Shown here piece by piece: positions 35,094 to 46,937 of a DNA stretch of 64,000 bases. The stretch is from Pseudomonas marvdashtae (GTDB lineage: Bacteria; Pseudomonadota; Gammaproteobacteria; Pseudomonadales; Pseudomonadaceae). The stretch lies in NCBI RefSeq assembly GCF_014268655.2, contig NZ_JABWQX020000001.1:62001-126000 (forward strand). Direction: 5' to 3'. The notes under the pieces are model-generated. The model did not search any database. It saw only the letters and a program-made list of their open reading frames with translations, and was not told the DNA's origin. The position numbers and the translations under genes were made by a program. Positions within the stretch are counted from its first letter, which is position 1. Each line of letters begins with the position of its first letter.

Positions 35094-35697
35094 GTTCGCC
35101 GGCCTTGGCTTGTTCGAGGCGCTCGGCCTCAAGGACTTTCTTGGCCAATCGCGCATTCTTGATGCGCCGACGCAGCCACAAGCCCAAGCCCAGCAACAAC
35201 AAGGCACCCAAAACCCACAGCTCGTATTTCTTGATGCTGCCCAGCATGCCTTCGAGCACCGCGCCGAAGTGATAGGCAGCGGCGGCCAGCGCTGTCGCCC
35301 AGATTGCCGCGCCGATGCCGTTAAGCAGCAGGTAGCGGCCCGGCGGATAGCCCGATAGGCCGATCGCAACCGGCATCACCGTGCGCAAACCATAGACGAA
35401 GCGAAAGCTCAGGACCCAGATGTCCGGATGCTTGCGGATGTGCTCCAGCGCGCGATCACCCATCAGTTGCCAGCGCGGCTTGCGTGCCAACAACTTGCGC
35501 CCATGCTTGCGGCCCAGGAAATACCACAGCTGATCGCCCGCGTAGCTTCCGCAAAACGCCACGACCACTACAAGGTTGATGTCCATGTAGCCACGGAACG
35601 CCAGGAAACCTGCGAGCACAAGGATGGTTTCGCCTTCGAAGAACGTCCCGATAAAAAGGGCAAAGTAGCCGAAGTCATGCAGAAATTGTTGGAGCAT
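35074..35697 (-). CDS. DedA family membrane protein
   Basis: A 207-residue inner-membrane protein of the DedA (SNARE-associated/VTT) family. Signatures are FFEGETILVLAGFLAFRGYMD near residue 20 and the FVYGLRTVMPVAIGLSGYPPGRYLLLNGIGAAIWA stretch near 101. DedA members move undecaprenyl phosphate or phospholipids across the membrane and affect resistance to cationic peptides. The C-terminus is Lys/Arg-rich. Confidence 0.9.
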   Translation of the reverse strand: MLQQFLHDFGYFALFIGTFFEGETILVLAGFLAFRGYMDINLVVVVAFCGSYAGDQLWYFLGRKHGRKLLARKPRWQLMGDRALEHIRKHPDIWVLSFRFVYGLRTVMPVAIGLSGYPPGRYLLLNGIGAAIWATALAAAAYHFGAVLEGMLGSIKKYELWVLGALLLLGLGLWLRRRIKNARLAKKVLEAERLEQAKAGEPTTPIE

Positions 35698-35830
35698 CGT
35701 CTGGGTGCTGGCGAAATGAACGCGCAGCCTAACCCTTCGGACACATTCAGGAAAGTATCGAAATGTGTCTCGACGTGAACATTTCCTACAGAAGACAATG
35801 CCTGCGACTACCGGTCGCGCTTTAGCACAA

Positions 35831-36915
<1,085 letters not shown>

Positions 36916-36932
36916 CCTCCCAGGAACTTGCG

Positions 36933-39149
36933 ATGAATACCGAAGGACTCTCTGAAGTTGCCGTAAAAGACGCTCAACCCGTGGTCGAGCAGATCGCCGA
37001 GACCCCGCCGGAGCTGGAGCCCGCTCCCCCGGCCGTCACCGAGCCGGCCCCGGCCCCGGCGATTGCCATCCCGAACCTGGATGACAGCAGCCTGTACATC
37101 CATCGCGAGCTGTCGCAACTGCAATTCAACATCCGCGTGCTGGAACAGGCGCTGGATGAGTCCTATCCGTTGCTGGAGCGGCTGAAGTTCCTGCTGATTT
37201 TTTCCAGCAACCTGGACGAGTTCTTCGAAATCCGCGTCGCCGGCCTGAAGAAGCAGATCACCTTCGCCCGTGAACAGGCCGGCGCCGACGGCCTGCAACC
37301 GCACCAGGCCTTGGCGCGCATCAGCGAACTGGTCCACGGTCACGTGGACCGGCAGTACGCGATTCTCAATGACATCCTGTTGCCGGAGCTGGAAAAGCAT
37401 CAGGTGCGCTTCATCCGTCGCCGCAACTGGAATACCAAGATCAAGACTTGGGTGCGCCGTTATTTCCGCGACGAGATCGCGCCGATCATCACCCCGATCG
37501 GTCTCGACCCGACGCACCCGTTCCCGTTGCTGGTCAACAAGAGCCTGAACTTCATCGTCGAGCTGGAAGGCATCGACGCCTTCGGTCGCGATTCCGGCCT
37601 GGCGATCATTCCAGCGCCGCGCCTGCTGCCGCGCATCATCCGCGTGCCGGAAGACGTCGGCGGCCCAGGCGACAATTATGTGTTCCTGTCGTCAATGATC
37701 CATGCCCATGCCGATGACCTGTTCCAAGGCATGAAGGTCAAGGGTTGCTATCAGTTCCGCCTGACCCGAAACGCCGACCTGTCGGTGGACACCGAGGACG
37801 TCGAAGACCTGGCCCGCGCCCTGCGCGGCGAGCTGTTCTCCCGTCGCTACGGCGATGCGGTGCGCCTGGAAGTGGCCGACACCTGCCCGAAACACCTGTC
37901 CGACTATCTGCTCAAGCAGTTCAACCTGCATGAAACCGAGCTGTACCAGGTCAACGGCCCGGTCAACCTGACCCGACTCTTCAGCATCACCGGCCTGGAC
38001 AGCCATCCGGAACTGCAATACCTGCCGTTCACGCCGCAGATCCCGAAACTGCTGCAGAACAGCGAAAACATTTTCAGCGTGATCAGCAAGCAGGACATTC
38101 TGCTGCTGCACCCTTTCGAGTCGTTCACGCCCGTGGTCGACTTGCTGCGCCAGGCCGCCAAGGATCCCCATGTATTGGCGGTGCGCCAGACGCTGTATCG
38201 CAGCGGCGCCAATTCGGAAATCGTCGATGCCCTGGTGGACGCGGCGCGAAACGGCAAGGAAGTCACGGCGGTGATCGAATTGCGGGCGCGCTTCGACGAG
38301 GAATCCAATCTGCAGCTGGCCAGCCGTCTGCAAGCGGCCGGTGCGGTGGTGATCTATGGCGTGGTCGGCTACAAGACCCATGCCAAGATGATGCTCATCC
38401 TGCGCCGTGAAGCCGGTGAAATCGTGCGTTACGCCCACTTGGGCACCGGCAACTACCACGCCGCCAACGCCCGCCTGTACACCGACTACAGCCTGCTGAC
38501 CTCCGACGATGCCTTGTGCGAAGACGTCGGCAAGTTGTTCAGCCAGTTGATTGGCATGGGCAAGACCTTGCGTATGAAGAAGCTGCTGCACGCACCGTTC
38601 ACCCTGAAAAAAGGCATGCTCGACATGATCGCCCGGGAGACGCAGTTCGCCCTGGAGGGCAAGCCGGCGCACATCATCGCCAAGTTCAATTCGCTGACCG
38701 ATCCGAAGATCATCCGTGCGTTGTACAAGGCCAGCCAGTCGGGCGTGCGTATCGATTTGGTGGTGCGCGGCATGTGCTGCCTGCGACCGGGCATCCCAGG
38801 GGTTTCCCACAACATCCACGTGCGCTCGATCATCGGGCGATTCCTGGAGCATACGCGGGTGTTCTACTTCCTCAACGGCGGCGAGGAGCAGATGTTCCTC
38901 TCAAGCGCTGACTGGATGGAGCGCAACCTCGACAAGCGTGTCGAGACCTGCTTCCCGGTGGAAGGCAAGAAGCTGATCCTGCGGGTCAAGAAAGAGTTGG
39001 AAAGCTACCTCACCGACAATACCCACAGCTGGAGCCTGCAGTCGGATGGCCGCTACATCCGCAACACGCCGACCGGCAACCAGAACCCGCGCAGCGCCCA
39101 GGCGACCTTGCTGGATCGCCTGAGCAGCCCGGTGTTGGCGGTTCGTTAA
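36933..39149 (+). CDS. ppk1: Polyphosphate kinase 1
   Basis: A 738-residue enzyme that polymerises the gamma-phosphate of ATP into polyphosphate at the membrane. The first ~45 residues are a Pro/Ala/Glu-rich extension. The N domain starts at [20 protein letters not shown]. The autophosphorylated His is residue 483 in [15 protein letters not shown]. The C-terminal domains include [22 protein letters not shown] and [21 protein letters not shown]. It is cotranscribed with hemB and convergent with ppx. Confidence 0.97.
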   Translation: MNTEGLSEVAVKDAQPVVEQIAETPPELEPAPPAVTEPAPAPAIAIPNLDDSSLYIHRELSQLQFNIRVLEQALDESYPLLERLKFLLIFSSNLDEFFEIRVAGLKKQITFAREQAGADGLQPHQALARISELVHGHVDRQYAILNDILLPELEKHQVRFIRRRNWNTKIKTWVRRYFRDEIAPIITPIGLDPTHPFPLLVNKSLNFIVELEGIDAFGRDSGLAIIPAPRLLPRIIRVPEDVGGPGDNYVFLSSMIHAHADDLFQGMKVKGCYQFRLTRNADLSVDTEDVEDLARALRGELFSRRYGDAVRLEVADTCPKHLSDYLLKQFNLHETELYQVNGPVNLTRLFSITGLDSHPELQYLPFTPQIPKLLQNSENIFSVISKQDILLLHPFESFTPVVDLLRQAAKDPHVLAVRQTLYRSGANSEIVDALVDAARNGKEVTAVIELRARFDEESNLQLASRLQAAGAVVIYGVVGYKTHAKMMLILRREAGEIVRYAHLGTGNYHAANARLYTDYSLLTSDDALCEDVGKLFSQLIGMGKTLRMKKLLHAPFTLKKGMLDMIARETQFALEGKPAHIIAKFNSLTDPKIIRALYKASQSGVRIDLVVRGMCCLRPGIPGVSHNIHVRSIIGRFLEHTRVFYFLNGGEEQMFLSSADWMERNLDKRVETCFPVEGKKLILRVKKELESYLTDNTHSWSLQSDGRYIRNTPTGNQNPRSAQATLLDRLSSPVLAVR

Positions 39150-39173
39150 ACGCTCGGAGACGCGCTTGGCTTT

Positions 39174-39339
39174 TGTGGCGAGGGAGCTTGCTGTGGCGAG
39201 GGGATTTATCCCCGCTGGGCTGCGCAGCAGCCCCTGAGAGGTTGGGCTCAGTGGATCTGATGCACCGCGCTGCCAGGTTTTAGGGCTGCTTCGCAGCCCA
39301 GCGGGGCGGTGCGACGTTTCGCTAAATCCCCTCGCCACA
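39174..39339. repeat. REP pair between ppk and ppx, with an extra half and a variant arm
   Basis: A truncated copy (TGTGGCGAGGGAGCTTGC) is followed by a full copy (TGTGGCGAGGGGATTTATCC...) and then an inverted copy. The inverted copy has GCGGGG-CGGTGCGACGTTTCGCT-AAATCCCC, that is, about 17 bases in place of the normal AT centre. Confidence 0.88.
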
Positions 39340-39374
39340 ATGGATTGCAGCTAAGCCACGATTCCAGCGAGCAA

Positions 39375-40877
39375 TCAGTGAATGTTCAGCCCAATCCCAA
39401 CCCGGGTCAGCCATTCCGCTTCCTGGGCGAAGTCGGCCTGGGTCAGTTGGTTCTCTTCCAGCCAGCCTTCAGGAAACAGCACGTCCAGTTCATCGCCATC
39501 GGCCCGCAGGACCACCTGAGGCATTTCCTGAGTACCGCGGATGTGGTGGAACAGGATTGCGAAGCGCAGCAACACGCACAGGCGAATCAGCTTGATGCCG
39601 TCATCGCCGAACTCGGCAAATTTATCCTTGGGAATATTGCGCCGGTGACCGCGGACCAATAACGCGAGCATTTGCTGGTCTTCCCGGGAGAAACCCGCCA
39701 GGTCCGAGTGTTCGATCAGGTACGCGCCGTGTTTGTGGTAGTGATAATGGGCGATATCGAGGCCCACCTCATGGACCTTCGCGGCCCAACCCAGCAACTC
39801 GCGCCAGATGCCGTCGTTCAGGTCCCAGTCCTGGGCCACCTGGTCGAAGGCGTGCAGCGCCTTGCGCTCGACTCGGGCTGCCTGTTCCTGATCGACGTGA
39901 TAACGCTCCATGAGCGAGCCCAAGGTGCGCTCGCGGACGTCTTCGTGATGATGGCGGCCCAGTAGGTCATACAGCACGCCTTCACGCAGGGCGCCTTCGC
40001 AGTGGTCCATGCGTTGCAGTTCGAGGGCATCGAAAATCGCCTCGAGAATCGCCAGGCCCGCCGGGAAGATCGCCCTGCGGTCGGGCTTGATGCCTTCGAA
40101 ATCGATTTTGTCCGCATCACCGAGCTTGAACACCTTGCGCTTGAGCCAGGCCAGCCCCTCGGCATTGACCTCGCCGGAACCATGCCCGCCCGCCTTGAGC
40201 GCCAGGCCGATGGCGCGGATGGTCCCTGACGAGCCTATGGCTTCATCCCAGGTAAGGCGGTGCAGGGCGTGTTCGATGCTCATGATCTCCAGGCGCGCCG
40301 CTGTATAAGCCTGTGCATAGCGGGCCGGGGTGATCTTGCCGTCGCGGAAGTAGCGCTGGGTGTAGCTGACGCAGCCCATCTGCAGGCTTTCGCGCAGCAG
40401 CGGCTCGAAGCGCTGGCCGATGATGAACTCGGTACTGCCGCCGCCGATATCCGCCACCAGGCGCTTGCCCGGGGTGTCCGCCAGCGTGTGGGAAACGCCC
40501 AGGTAGATCAGGCGGGCTTCTTCACGGCCGGAAATGACTTCAACTGGATGGCCGAGGATTTCCTCGGCGCGACGGATGAACTCGCCACGGTTGCGCGCCT
40601 CGCGCAGGGCGTTGGTGCCAACGATCCGCACCGCGCCCAGGGGCATGCCGTTGATCAGTTGGGCGAATCGTTTCAGGCAATCAAGCCCGCGCTGCATCGA
40701 TTCTTCGCTGAGCTTTCGCTCTTCATCGATGCCGGCGGCCAGCTGGACCTTCTCGCCGAGTCGCTCAAGAATGCGGATTTCCCCGTTCTGGGCCTTGGCG
40801 ACGACCATGTGAAAGCTGTTGGAACCCAGGTCGATGGCGGCAATCAGGGACAGATTCTTGGCTTGGGATGGCGGCAT
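39375..40877 (-). CDS. ppx: Exopolyphosphatase
   Basis: A 500-residue Ppx/GppA phosphatase of the actin-like ATPase fold that degrades polyphosphate from its ends. The phosphate-binding motifs are [16 protein letters not shown] near residue 12 and [15 protein letters not shown] near 145. A C-terminal HD-like helical domain contains [28 protein letters not shown]. The start at 40877 gives family length; a longer frame runs back through a REP element and is rejected. It faces ppk across a REP pair. Confidence 0.96.
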   Translation of the reverse strand: MPPSQAKNLSLIAAIDLGSNSFHMVVAKAQNGEIRILERLGEKVQLAAGIDEERKLSEESMQRGLDCLKRFAQLINGMPLGAVRIVGTNALREARNRGEFIRRAEEILGHPVEVISGREEARLIYLGVSHTLADTPGKRLVADIGGGSTEFIIGQRFEPLLRESLQMGCVSYTQRYFRDGKITPARYAQAYTAARLEIMSIEHALHRLTWDEAIGSSGTIRAIGLALKAGGHGSGEVNAEGLAWLKRKVFKLGDADKIDFEGIKPDRRAIFPAGLAILEAIFDALELQRMDHCEGALREGVLYDLLGRHHHEDVRERTLGSLMERYHVDQEQAARVERKALHAFDQVAQDWDLNDGIWRELLGWAAKVHEVGLDIAHYHYHKHGAYLIEHSDLAGFSREDQQMLALLVRGHRRNIPKDKFAEFGDDGIKLIRLCVLLRFAILFHHIRGTQEMPQVVLRADGDELDVLFPEGWLEENQLTQADFAQEAEWLTRVGIGLNIH

Positions 40878-40980
40878 GGTCAAAAAGTCTCGGTCGATAA
40901 CCTTGCCATCCTGCCACGATCGACCGCTTACGCCAACGCACCTGATCCAAACCCTTGAGCCAGAGCAGTGCTGGCGTGGC

Positions 40981-41030
40981 CTCCCAGTGGCGAGGGAGCT
41001 TGCTCCCGCTGGGCTGCGCAGCAGCCCCAA
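40981..41030. repeat. Single REP upstream of ppx
   Basis: CAGTGGCGAGGGAGCTTGCTCCCGCTGGGCTGCGCAGCAGCCCC. One copy with the GAGCTTGCTC core, between the divergently placed ppx start and the end of the ABC transporter operon. Confidence 0.85.
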
Positions 41031-41060
41031 AACCCATTCAGTCCGCGCTTGGCCTCGAGA

Positions 41061-41795
41061 TCAGGCAGGCTCGACCGTTCCGATAAAGTTCGCCAGTTCC
41101 GCCGTCTGCGGATCGGCGAACAGCACCTTGGGATCGCCCACCTCGTGCACCTTGCCCTGATGCATGAACACCAGTTTGTCGCCGACTTCCCGGGCGAAAC
41201 GCATTTCGTGGGTGACCATGATCAGCGTCATGCCTTCCTTGGCCAGTTGTCGCACGACGCTGAGGACTTCGTTGACCAGTTCCGGGTCCAGGGCGGAGGT
41301 GATTTCGTCACACAACAGCACCTTCGGCGACATCGCCAGGGCGCGGGCAATCGCCACCCGTTGCTGCTGGCCGCCGGACAAGCGGTCCGGGAAGGCATCG
41401 AATTTCTCGCCGAGCCCGACCCGTTCCAGCATCTGCCGCGCCAGCTCGGCCGCCTTGGCCTTGGGCACTTTTTGCACAACCTGCGGCGCCAGCATGACGT
41501 TTTCGCCGACCGTCAGGTGCGGGAACAGGTTGAACTGCTGGAACACCATCCCGACTTTCTGCCGCAGGCTGCGCAAATCGGCGCGGGCGGCATCGAGGTA
41601 TTCGCCGTCGACTTCGATCACGCCGTCGTTGATCGATTCCAGCCCATTGAGAGTGCGCAGCAAGGTGGATTTGCCCGAGCCGCTGCGGCCGATGATCGCC
41701 ACCACCTGGCCTTCCTCGACGCTCAGGTCGATGCCTTTGAGTACGTGATGATCGCCGTAGTATTTATGCAGGGCGGTAATTCTAAGCAGAGGCAT
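41061..41795 (-). CDS. Polar amino-acid ABC transporter, ATP-binding protein
   Basis: A 244-residue GlnQ/HisP-type ATPase. Walker A is IGRSGSGKSTLLRTLNGLE near residue 37, the signature is RLSGGQQQRVAIARALA near residue 144, Walker B is VLLCDEITSALDPE, and the switch His is in IMVTHEMRFAREV. It is the last gene of an operon of a binding protein and two permeases; its start overlaps the upstream permease by 14 bases. Confidence 0.93.
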   Translation of the reverse strand: MPLLRITALHKYYGDHHVLKGIDLSVEEGQVVAIIGRSGSGKSTLLRTLNGLESINDGVIEVDGEYLDAARADLRSLRQKVGMVFQQFNLFPHLTVGENVMLAPQVVQKVPKAKAAELARQMLERVGLGEKFDAFPDRLSGGQQQRVAIARALAMSPKVLLCDEITSALDPELVNEVLSVVRQLAKEGMTLIMVTHEMRFAREVGDKLVFMHQGKVHEVGDPKVLFADPQTAELANFIGTVEPA

Positions 41796-42432
41796 GCAGT
41801 CTCCTTTCCAGGTAGCGCGCACTGAGGGACAAGGGGTAGCAGAGCAGGAAGTAACCGAGGGCGACCAGGCCATAGACCATGAACGGCTCGAACGTGGCGT
41901 TGGCCAACATGCCGCCGGTCTTGGTCAGCTCGGTAAAGCCGATGATCGACGTCACCGCCGTGCCTTTGACCACTTGCACGGAAAAGCCCACGGTCGGCGC
42001 CACCGCGATACGCAGGGCTTGAGGCAGGATTACGTAGCGCAACTGCTCCAGTGGGTTGAGGGCCAGGCTCGCGGAGGCTTCCCACTGGCCGTTGGCAATC
42101 GAGTCAACACAACCGCGCCAGATCTCAGCCAGGTAGGCGCTGGTAAACAGCGTCAAGGCGATGGCCGCCGCCATCCACGGTGAAATTTCCACCCCGGCCA
42201 GCGCCACGCCGAAGAACACCAGGAACAGCTGCATCAACAGCGGTGTGCCTTGGAACAGCTCGATGTAGGTACGAGCGATATTACGGGGCAGGGCGCGCTT
42301 GGAGATGCGCATCACCATCACCAGCAAGCCGATCACGCCACCGCCGATAAACGCCACCAGCGACAGCGCCAGGGTCCATTGCAGGCCGGTGAGCAGGTTG
42401 CGCACCACGTCCCAGAAAGTGAAATCGCTCAT
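41782..42432 (-). CDS. Polar amino-acid ABC transporter, permease (second)
   Basis: A 216-residue inner-membrane permease of the HisMQ type with about five helices. The coupling EAA motif region reads QWEASASLALNPLEQLRYVILPQALRIAVAPTVG. The start MSDFTFWDVVRNLL at 42432 overlaps the upstream permease stop by four bases. It forms a heterodimer with the next gene's product. Confidence 0.92.
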   Translation of the reverse strand: MSDFTFWDVVRNLLTGLQWTLALSLVAFIGGGVIGLLVMVMRISKRALPRNIARTYIELFQGTPLLMQLFLVFFGVALAGVEISPWMAAAIALTLFTSAYLAEIWRGCVDSIANGQWEASASLALNPLEQLRYVILPQALRIAVAPTVGFSVQVVKGTAVTSIIGFTELTKTGGMLANATFEPFMVYGLVALGYFLLCYPLSLSARYLERRLHASA

Positions 42433-43097
42433 TGGTTGCTCCTGGCGATGTAGCGACGCCCGACCCAATTGAGGAACTGGCGGATCAGCAGCGCCATGCA
42501 CAGGTAGATCAGCGTCGTCAGCGCATAGGTTTCAAAGGCGCGGAAATTGCGCGATTGAATGAAGTTGGCGGCAAAGCTCAACTCTTCGGTGGCGATCTGC
42601 GAGCAGACGGCGGAGCCGAGCATCACGATGATGATCTGGCTGCTCAACGCGGGCCAGACCTTGCCCAGCGCCGGCAACAGGACTACGTGGCGAAAGGCTT
42701 CGAAGCGGCTCATCGCCAAGGCTGCCGCGGCCTCCAGTTGACCCCGTGGGATGGCCTGGATGCCGGCGCGGATGATCTCGGTGGAATACGCGCCAAGGTT
42801 GATTACCATCGCCAACACCGCGGCCTGCCATTCGGAAATCTGCAAGCCCAGGGACGGCAAGCCGAAGAAGATGAAAAACAGTTGAACCAGGAATGGCGTG
42901 TTGCGGATCAATTCCACGTACGCGCCGAAGATCGCCGCGAACGGACGGATATTCCAGGCCCGCACCACCGCCCCGACGATGCCCAGGCCGACCCCGAGCA
43001 ACGCGCCGATGGCCGTCAGCTCCAGGGTGAACAGCGCGCCGCGCAACAGCAGCTCGGTGTTTTGCACCACCGGCAGGAAATCGAACTGATAAGCCAT
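42429..43097 (-). CDS. Polar amino-acid ABC transporter, permease (first)
   Basis: A 222-residue HisMQ-type permease. The conserved start GALFTLELTAIGALLGVGLGIVGAVVRAW and the RNTPFLVQLFFIFFGLPSLG motif are present, with the EAA-type loop QLEAAAALAMSRFEAFRHVVLLPALGKVWPAL. It lies 21 bases after the binding-protein gene. Confidence 0.93.
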   Translation of the reverse strand: MAYQFDFLPVVQNTELLLRGALFTLELTAIGALLGVGLGIVGAVVRAWNIRPFAAIFGAYVELIRNTPFLVQLFFIFFGLPSLGLQISEWQAAVLAMVINLGAYSTEIIRAGIQAIPRGQLEAAAALAMSRFEAFRHVVLLPALGKVWPALSSQIIIVMLGSAVCSQIATEELSFAANFIQSRNFRAFETYALTTLIYLCMALLIRQFLNWVGRRYIARSNQ

Positions 43098-43118
43098 GCT
43101 CAGCCTCTCAAGCGACGA

Positions 43119-43904
43119 TCAAAGGTCGGCCGGCAGCGGCTGCTTGAGCCAGGTCTGGGAATTTTTCTCCAGGCTGCCATCGGTCTTGGCGGTGGCGAGG
43201 ATCTGGTTGACCTTGTCCAACAGCGCCGGCTCGTTCTTGTTCACGCCCACGTACACCGGTGAATCCTTGAGTTTGACTTTCAACGCCGGGACGCGCTTGG
43301 GGTTGCGTTCGCTGATCGCGACCATGACCACGTTGCCGCTGGCGATCAGGTCCACCTGACCGGCCAGGTAGGCGGCGATGGTCGAGTTGTTGTCTTCGAA
43401 GCGCTTGATGGTGGTGCCTTCGGGGGCGACTTTGCTCAGCTCGATGTCTTCGATGGCGCCACGGGTGACGCTGATGGTCTTGCCCTTGAGGTCATCCAGG
43501 CCATTGATTGCGGCATCAGGCGGGCCGAACACAGCCAGGTAGAACGGCGCATAGGCGCTGGAGAAGTCGATGACTTTTTCTCGCTCCGGGTTCTTGCCCA
43601 GGCTGGATATCACCAGGTCGACTTTGCCAGTGGTCAGGAACGGAATGCGGTTGGTGCTGTTGACCGGGGTCAGTTCAAGCTTGACCTTGAGTTGGTCGGC
43701 CAGCAATTTAGCGGTGTCGATGTCCAGGCCGCGGGGCTTCATGTCCGGCCCTACGGAGCCGAATGGCGGGAAGTCCTGCGGCACCGCGACCTTGAGCGTG
43801 CCGCGCTTGACCACGTCCTCCAGGCCATCGGCGTGGGCAGGCAGCTGGGTGAGCATCAGGCTGGCAAACAGGGCAGTGAGCAGAACGCTGCAACGCTGAA
43901 TCAT
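43119..43904 (-). CDS. Polar amino-acid ABC transporter, periplasmic binding protein
   Basis: A 261-residue binding protein (SBP family 3). The signal peptide MIQRCSVLLTALFASLMLTQLPAHA is followed by the family opening GTLKVAVPQDFPPFGSVGPDMKPRGLDIDTAKLLADQL. The ligand-site Arg/Asp pattern is in GKVDLVISSLGKNPEREKVIDFSSAYAPFYLAVF. The ligand cannot be told. It is the first gene of the transporter operon, divergent from a FadR-type regulator that probably controls it. Confidence 0.92.
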   Translation of the reverse strand: MIQRCSVLLTALFASLMLTQLPAHADGLEDVVKRGTLKVAVPQDFPPFGSVGPDMKPRGLDIDTAKLLADQLKVKLELTPVNSTNRIPFLTTGKVDLVISSLGKNPEREKVIDFSSAYAPFYLAVFGPPDAAINGLDDLKGKTISVTRGAIEDIELSKVAPEGTTIKRFEDNNSTIAAYLAGQVDLIASGNVVMVAISERNPKRVPALKVKLKDSPVYVGVNKNEPALLDKVNQILATAKTDGSLEKNSQTWLKQPLPADL

Positions 43905-44157
43905 GGCGAATCTCCGCAATCGGTGATGTGATTTCTGCGTTCGGACAGAGCACAGGCCATGCCAAGCAGCCGTTTGTCCTCCAAAAGCCACGAGTTTGCT
44001 GGTGGGGCGCGGTCTTACTGGTCTGAACAGTTGCGCAGGGTTTTGCACCTTTATCGGGCGTTGGTATTGACCGCCGAACCCCGCTGGGGCACGACTTGCC
44101 GGGCGCTGTGAATAGCTTTACAACTAGCCGCTCACTGGCCTGGTTCGTCTGAAAAAC

Positions 44158-44865
44158 ATGAATTCCATCTCCCGTGCCGTTCCTGAAGTGGCGCTGCAAG
44201 CCATTCGCAAATTGATCGCCGACCAAGGCTTCGGTCCGGGGGATTCGCTGCCTTCGCAACGGGACCTGGCGCTGCAGTTGGGCGTGAGTCGAGCGTCGTT
44301 GCGCGAGGCGCTTTCGTCGTTGAGTGCGCTGGGGATGATCAGCGTCCAACCGGGCAAAGGGGTGTTCGTGCAATCACCGGCAACGGTGCTCGTCAGTGAC
44401 TCGGCGCCTGGCTGGCCGTTCGCGTCCCAGGTTTCGCCTGTGGATATCTTCCAACTGCGTTATGCCCTGGAGGGGTTTGCGGCCGGTTTGGCGGCGGTGA
44501 CGTTGAGCGCCGATGACCTCGATACGCTGGATGACAATCTCCAAGCCATGCGCCGGGAGTTGAAGGCGGGGGACTTCGACGCCGCAGCGCGGCTGGATTT
44601 CGACTTTCATCGACAGATCCTCCTGGCCAGTGGCAATCAGGCGATGCTGAGCATTCTTACCGCCAGCGCCGAGATCTTCCTGGAAAGTCAGAAGCTACCG
44701 TTCATCAGGGCGGAGCGGGCGATGGAGACCTGGCAGGAGCATCGCAAGATCCTTCGCGCCCTGGCTCGTCGCGCTTCGGGCGCCGCGCAAAAAGCCATGC
44801 AGGAACATGTACGTAACGCTGCCCTGCGTACCGGTATTTCTTTCGTTGCGCCTGCCGCTTCGTGA
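44158..44865 (+). CDS. FadR-type (GntR/FCD) transcriptional regulator
   Basis: A 235-residue regulator. The N-terminal winged helix (residues 1-75) has SLPSQRDLALQLGVSRASLREALSSLSALGMISVQPGKGVFVQ, the GntR pattern. The C-terminal FCD all-helical domain has RLDFDFHRQILLASGNQAMLSIL with the metal-binding Asp/His, and a second His in EHRKILRALARR. Such proteins are usually repressors relieved by a small carboxylate or amino acid. The divergent ABC operon is the obvious target; the 253-base gap holds a GGT-ATTG-ACC palindrome near 44066, but the operator is not certain. Confidence 0.9.
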   Translation: MNSISRAVPEVALQAIRKLIADQGFGPGDSLPSQRDLALQLGVSRASLREALSSLSALGMISVQPGKGVFVQSPATVLVSDSAPGWPFASQVSPVDIFQLRYALEGFAAGLAAVTLSADDLDTLDDNLQAMRRELKAGDFDAAARLDFDFHRQILLASGNQAMLSILTASAEIFLESQKLPFIRAERAMETWQEHRKILRALARRASGAAQKAMQEHVRNAALRTGISFVAPAAS

Positions 44866-44920
44866 GGCGAGCCATACCTAAAGCCATCAAGCGTCATAGC
44901 GAGACTCAATCAACTGCGGC

Positions 44921-44949
44921 TTCCTGAACCCGGGAAGGGCAGCTATGAT
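44921..44949 (+). promoter_or_regulatory. Candidate trxA promoter
   Basis: TTCCTG (44921-44926) and TATGAT (44944-44949) with a 17-base spacer, ending 37 bases before the trxA start. The -35 box is weak. Confidence 0.4.
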
Positions 44950-44986
44950 GGGCCACGTTTTTTTGCTGATGACCCCGGAGATTTCC

Positions 44987-45316
44987 ATGAGCAGCGATCT
45001 GATCAAACACGTTAGCGACGCTAGCTTCGAAGCTGACGTACTCAAGGCCGAAGGCGCGGTACTGGTCGACTATTGGGCTGAGTGGTGCGGTCCTTGCAAA
45101 ATGATCGCTCCGGTCCTGGACGAGATTGCCGAGACCTACAAAGGCAAGCTGACCGTTGCCAAGCTGAACATCGACGAGAACCAGGAAACCCCGGCCAAGC
45201 ACGGCGTGCGCGGTATCCCGACGCTGATGCTGTTCAAGAACGGCAACGTCGAGGCCACCAAGGTCGGCGCGCTGTCGAAGTCACAACTGGCTGCTTTCCT
45301 CGACGCCAACATCTAA
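44987..45316 (+). CDS. trxA: Thioredoxin 1
   Basis: A 109-residue thioredoxin, the general cytosolic disulfide reductant. The active site is WCGPC at residues 33-37, followed by [14 protein letters not shown]; the cis-proline lies in [13 protein letters not shown]. The start at 44987 gives the family [15 protein letters not shown] opening; an ATG 14 codons earlier is unlikely. A strong terminator follows and rho comes next, the conserved gammaproteobacterial order. Confidence 0.97.
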   Translation: MSSDLIKHVSDASFEADVLKAEGAVLVDYWAEWCGPCKMIAPVLDEIAETYKGKLTVAKLNIDENQETPAKHGVRGIPTLMLFKNGNVEATKVGALSKSQLAAFLDANI

Positions 45317-45333
45317 GCGCCGAATGCCACTGG

Positions 45334-45362
45334 AAAAGCCCCGCAAATCGCGGGGCTTTTTC
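45334..45362 (+). terminator. Terminator of trxA
   Basis: AAAAGCCCCGC and GCGGGGCTTTTT around AAATC, 17 bases after the trxA stop. Confidence 0.93.
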
Positions 45363-45399
45363 GTTATCCGGGGCTAGACGCTGGCAAACCCAGGTGGTA

Positions 45400-45540
45400 C
45401 ATTCGGCCCCGCACTGGTTTCTCCAGTGCCCCCTGCAAGCCGTCGCCGACGCTCTCCTTTCGAATAAGTACGCGATCCTGTCGCCTTCTCCGCGGCGCGG
45501 CCTCATTAAGCCAAAAGCTTAATTTCCCCCCTCCATAAAT
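45400..45540 (+). promoter_or_regulatory. Structured 5' leader of rho (matches the setting of the Pseudomon-Rho motif)
   Basis: The 240 bases between the trxA terminator and rho are free of genes and show two clear hairpins: GCACTGG-TTTCT-CCAGTGC (45411-45429) and ATTAAGC-CAAAA-GCTTAAT (45505-45523), the latter followed by a pyrimidine run. A conserved RNA called Pseudomon-Rho was reported upstream of rho in Pseudomonas and is thought to help Rho control its own expression. The sequence match to that model was not tested. Confidence 0.55.
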
Positions 45541-45557
45541 GATTACGTCATTCCTAT

Positions 45558-46817
<1,260 letters not shown>

Positions 46818-46835
46818 GTCGAACAGGCCAGCAAG

Positions 46836-46858
46836 AGCCGGGGAAACCCGGCTTTTTG
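46836..46858 (+). terminator. Terminator of rho
   Basis: AGCCGGG-GAAA-CCCGGCTTTTT, a GAAA-loop hairpin with a T run, 18 bases after the rho stop. Confidence 0.93.
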
Positions 46859-46937
46859 CTATCTGTGCATTCACTATTCTGAACGGGCGGCGTTAAACTC
46901 GGGGCCCCCGAACGTCACGGTCACCATGAGGCTTTGC

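Noticed and set aside
40878..41031. N-terminal extension of ppx through the REP
   Set aside because: The extension [15 protein letters not shown]... is a translated REP and has no ribosome site; the known family start is at 40877.
43905..44157. FadR operator TNGTNNNACNA in the ABC/regulator gap
   Set aside because: TGGTCTGAACA and TGGTATTGACC come close but each breaks the consensus at the right half; not firm enough to annotate.
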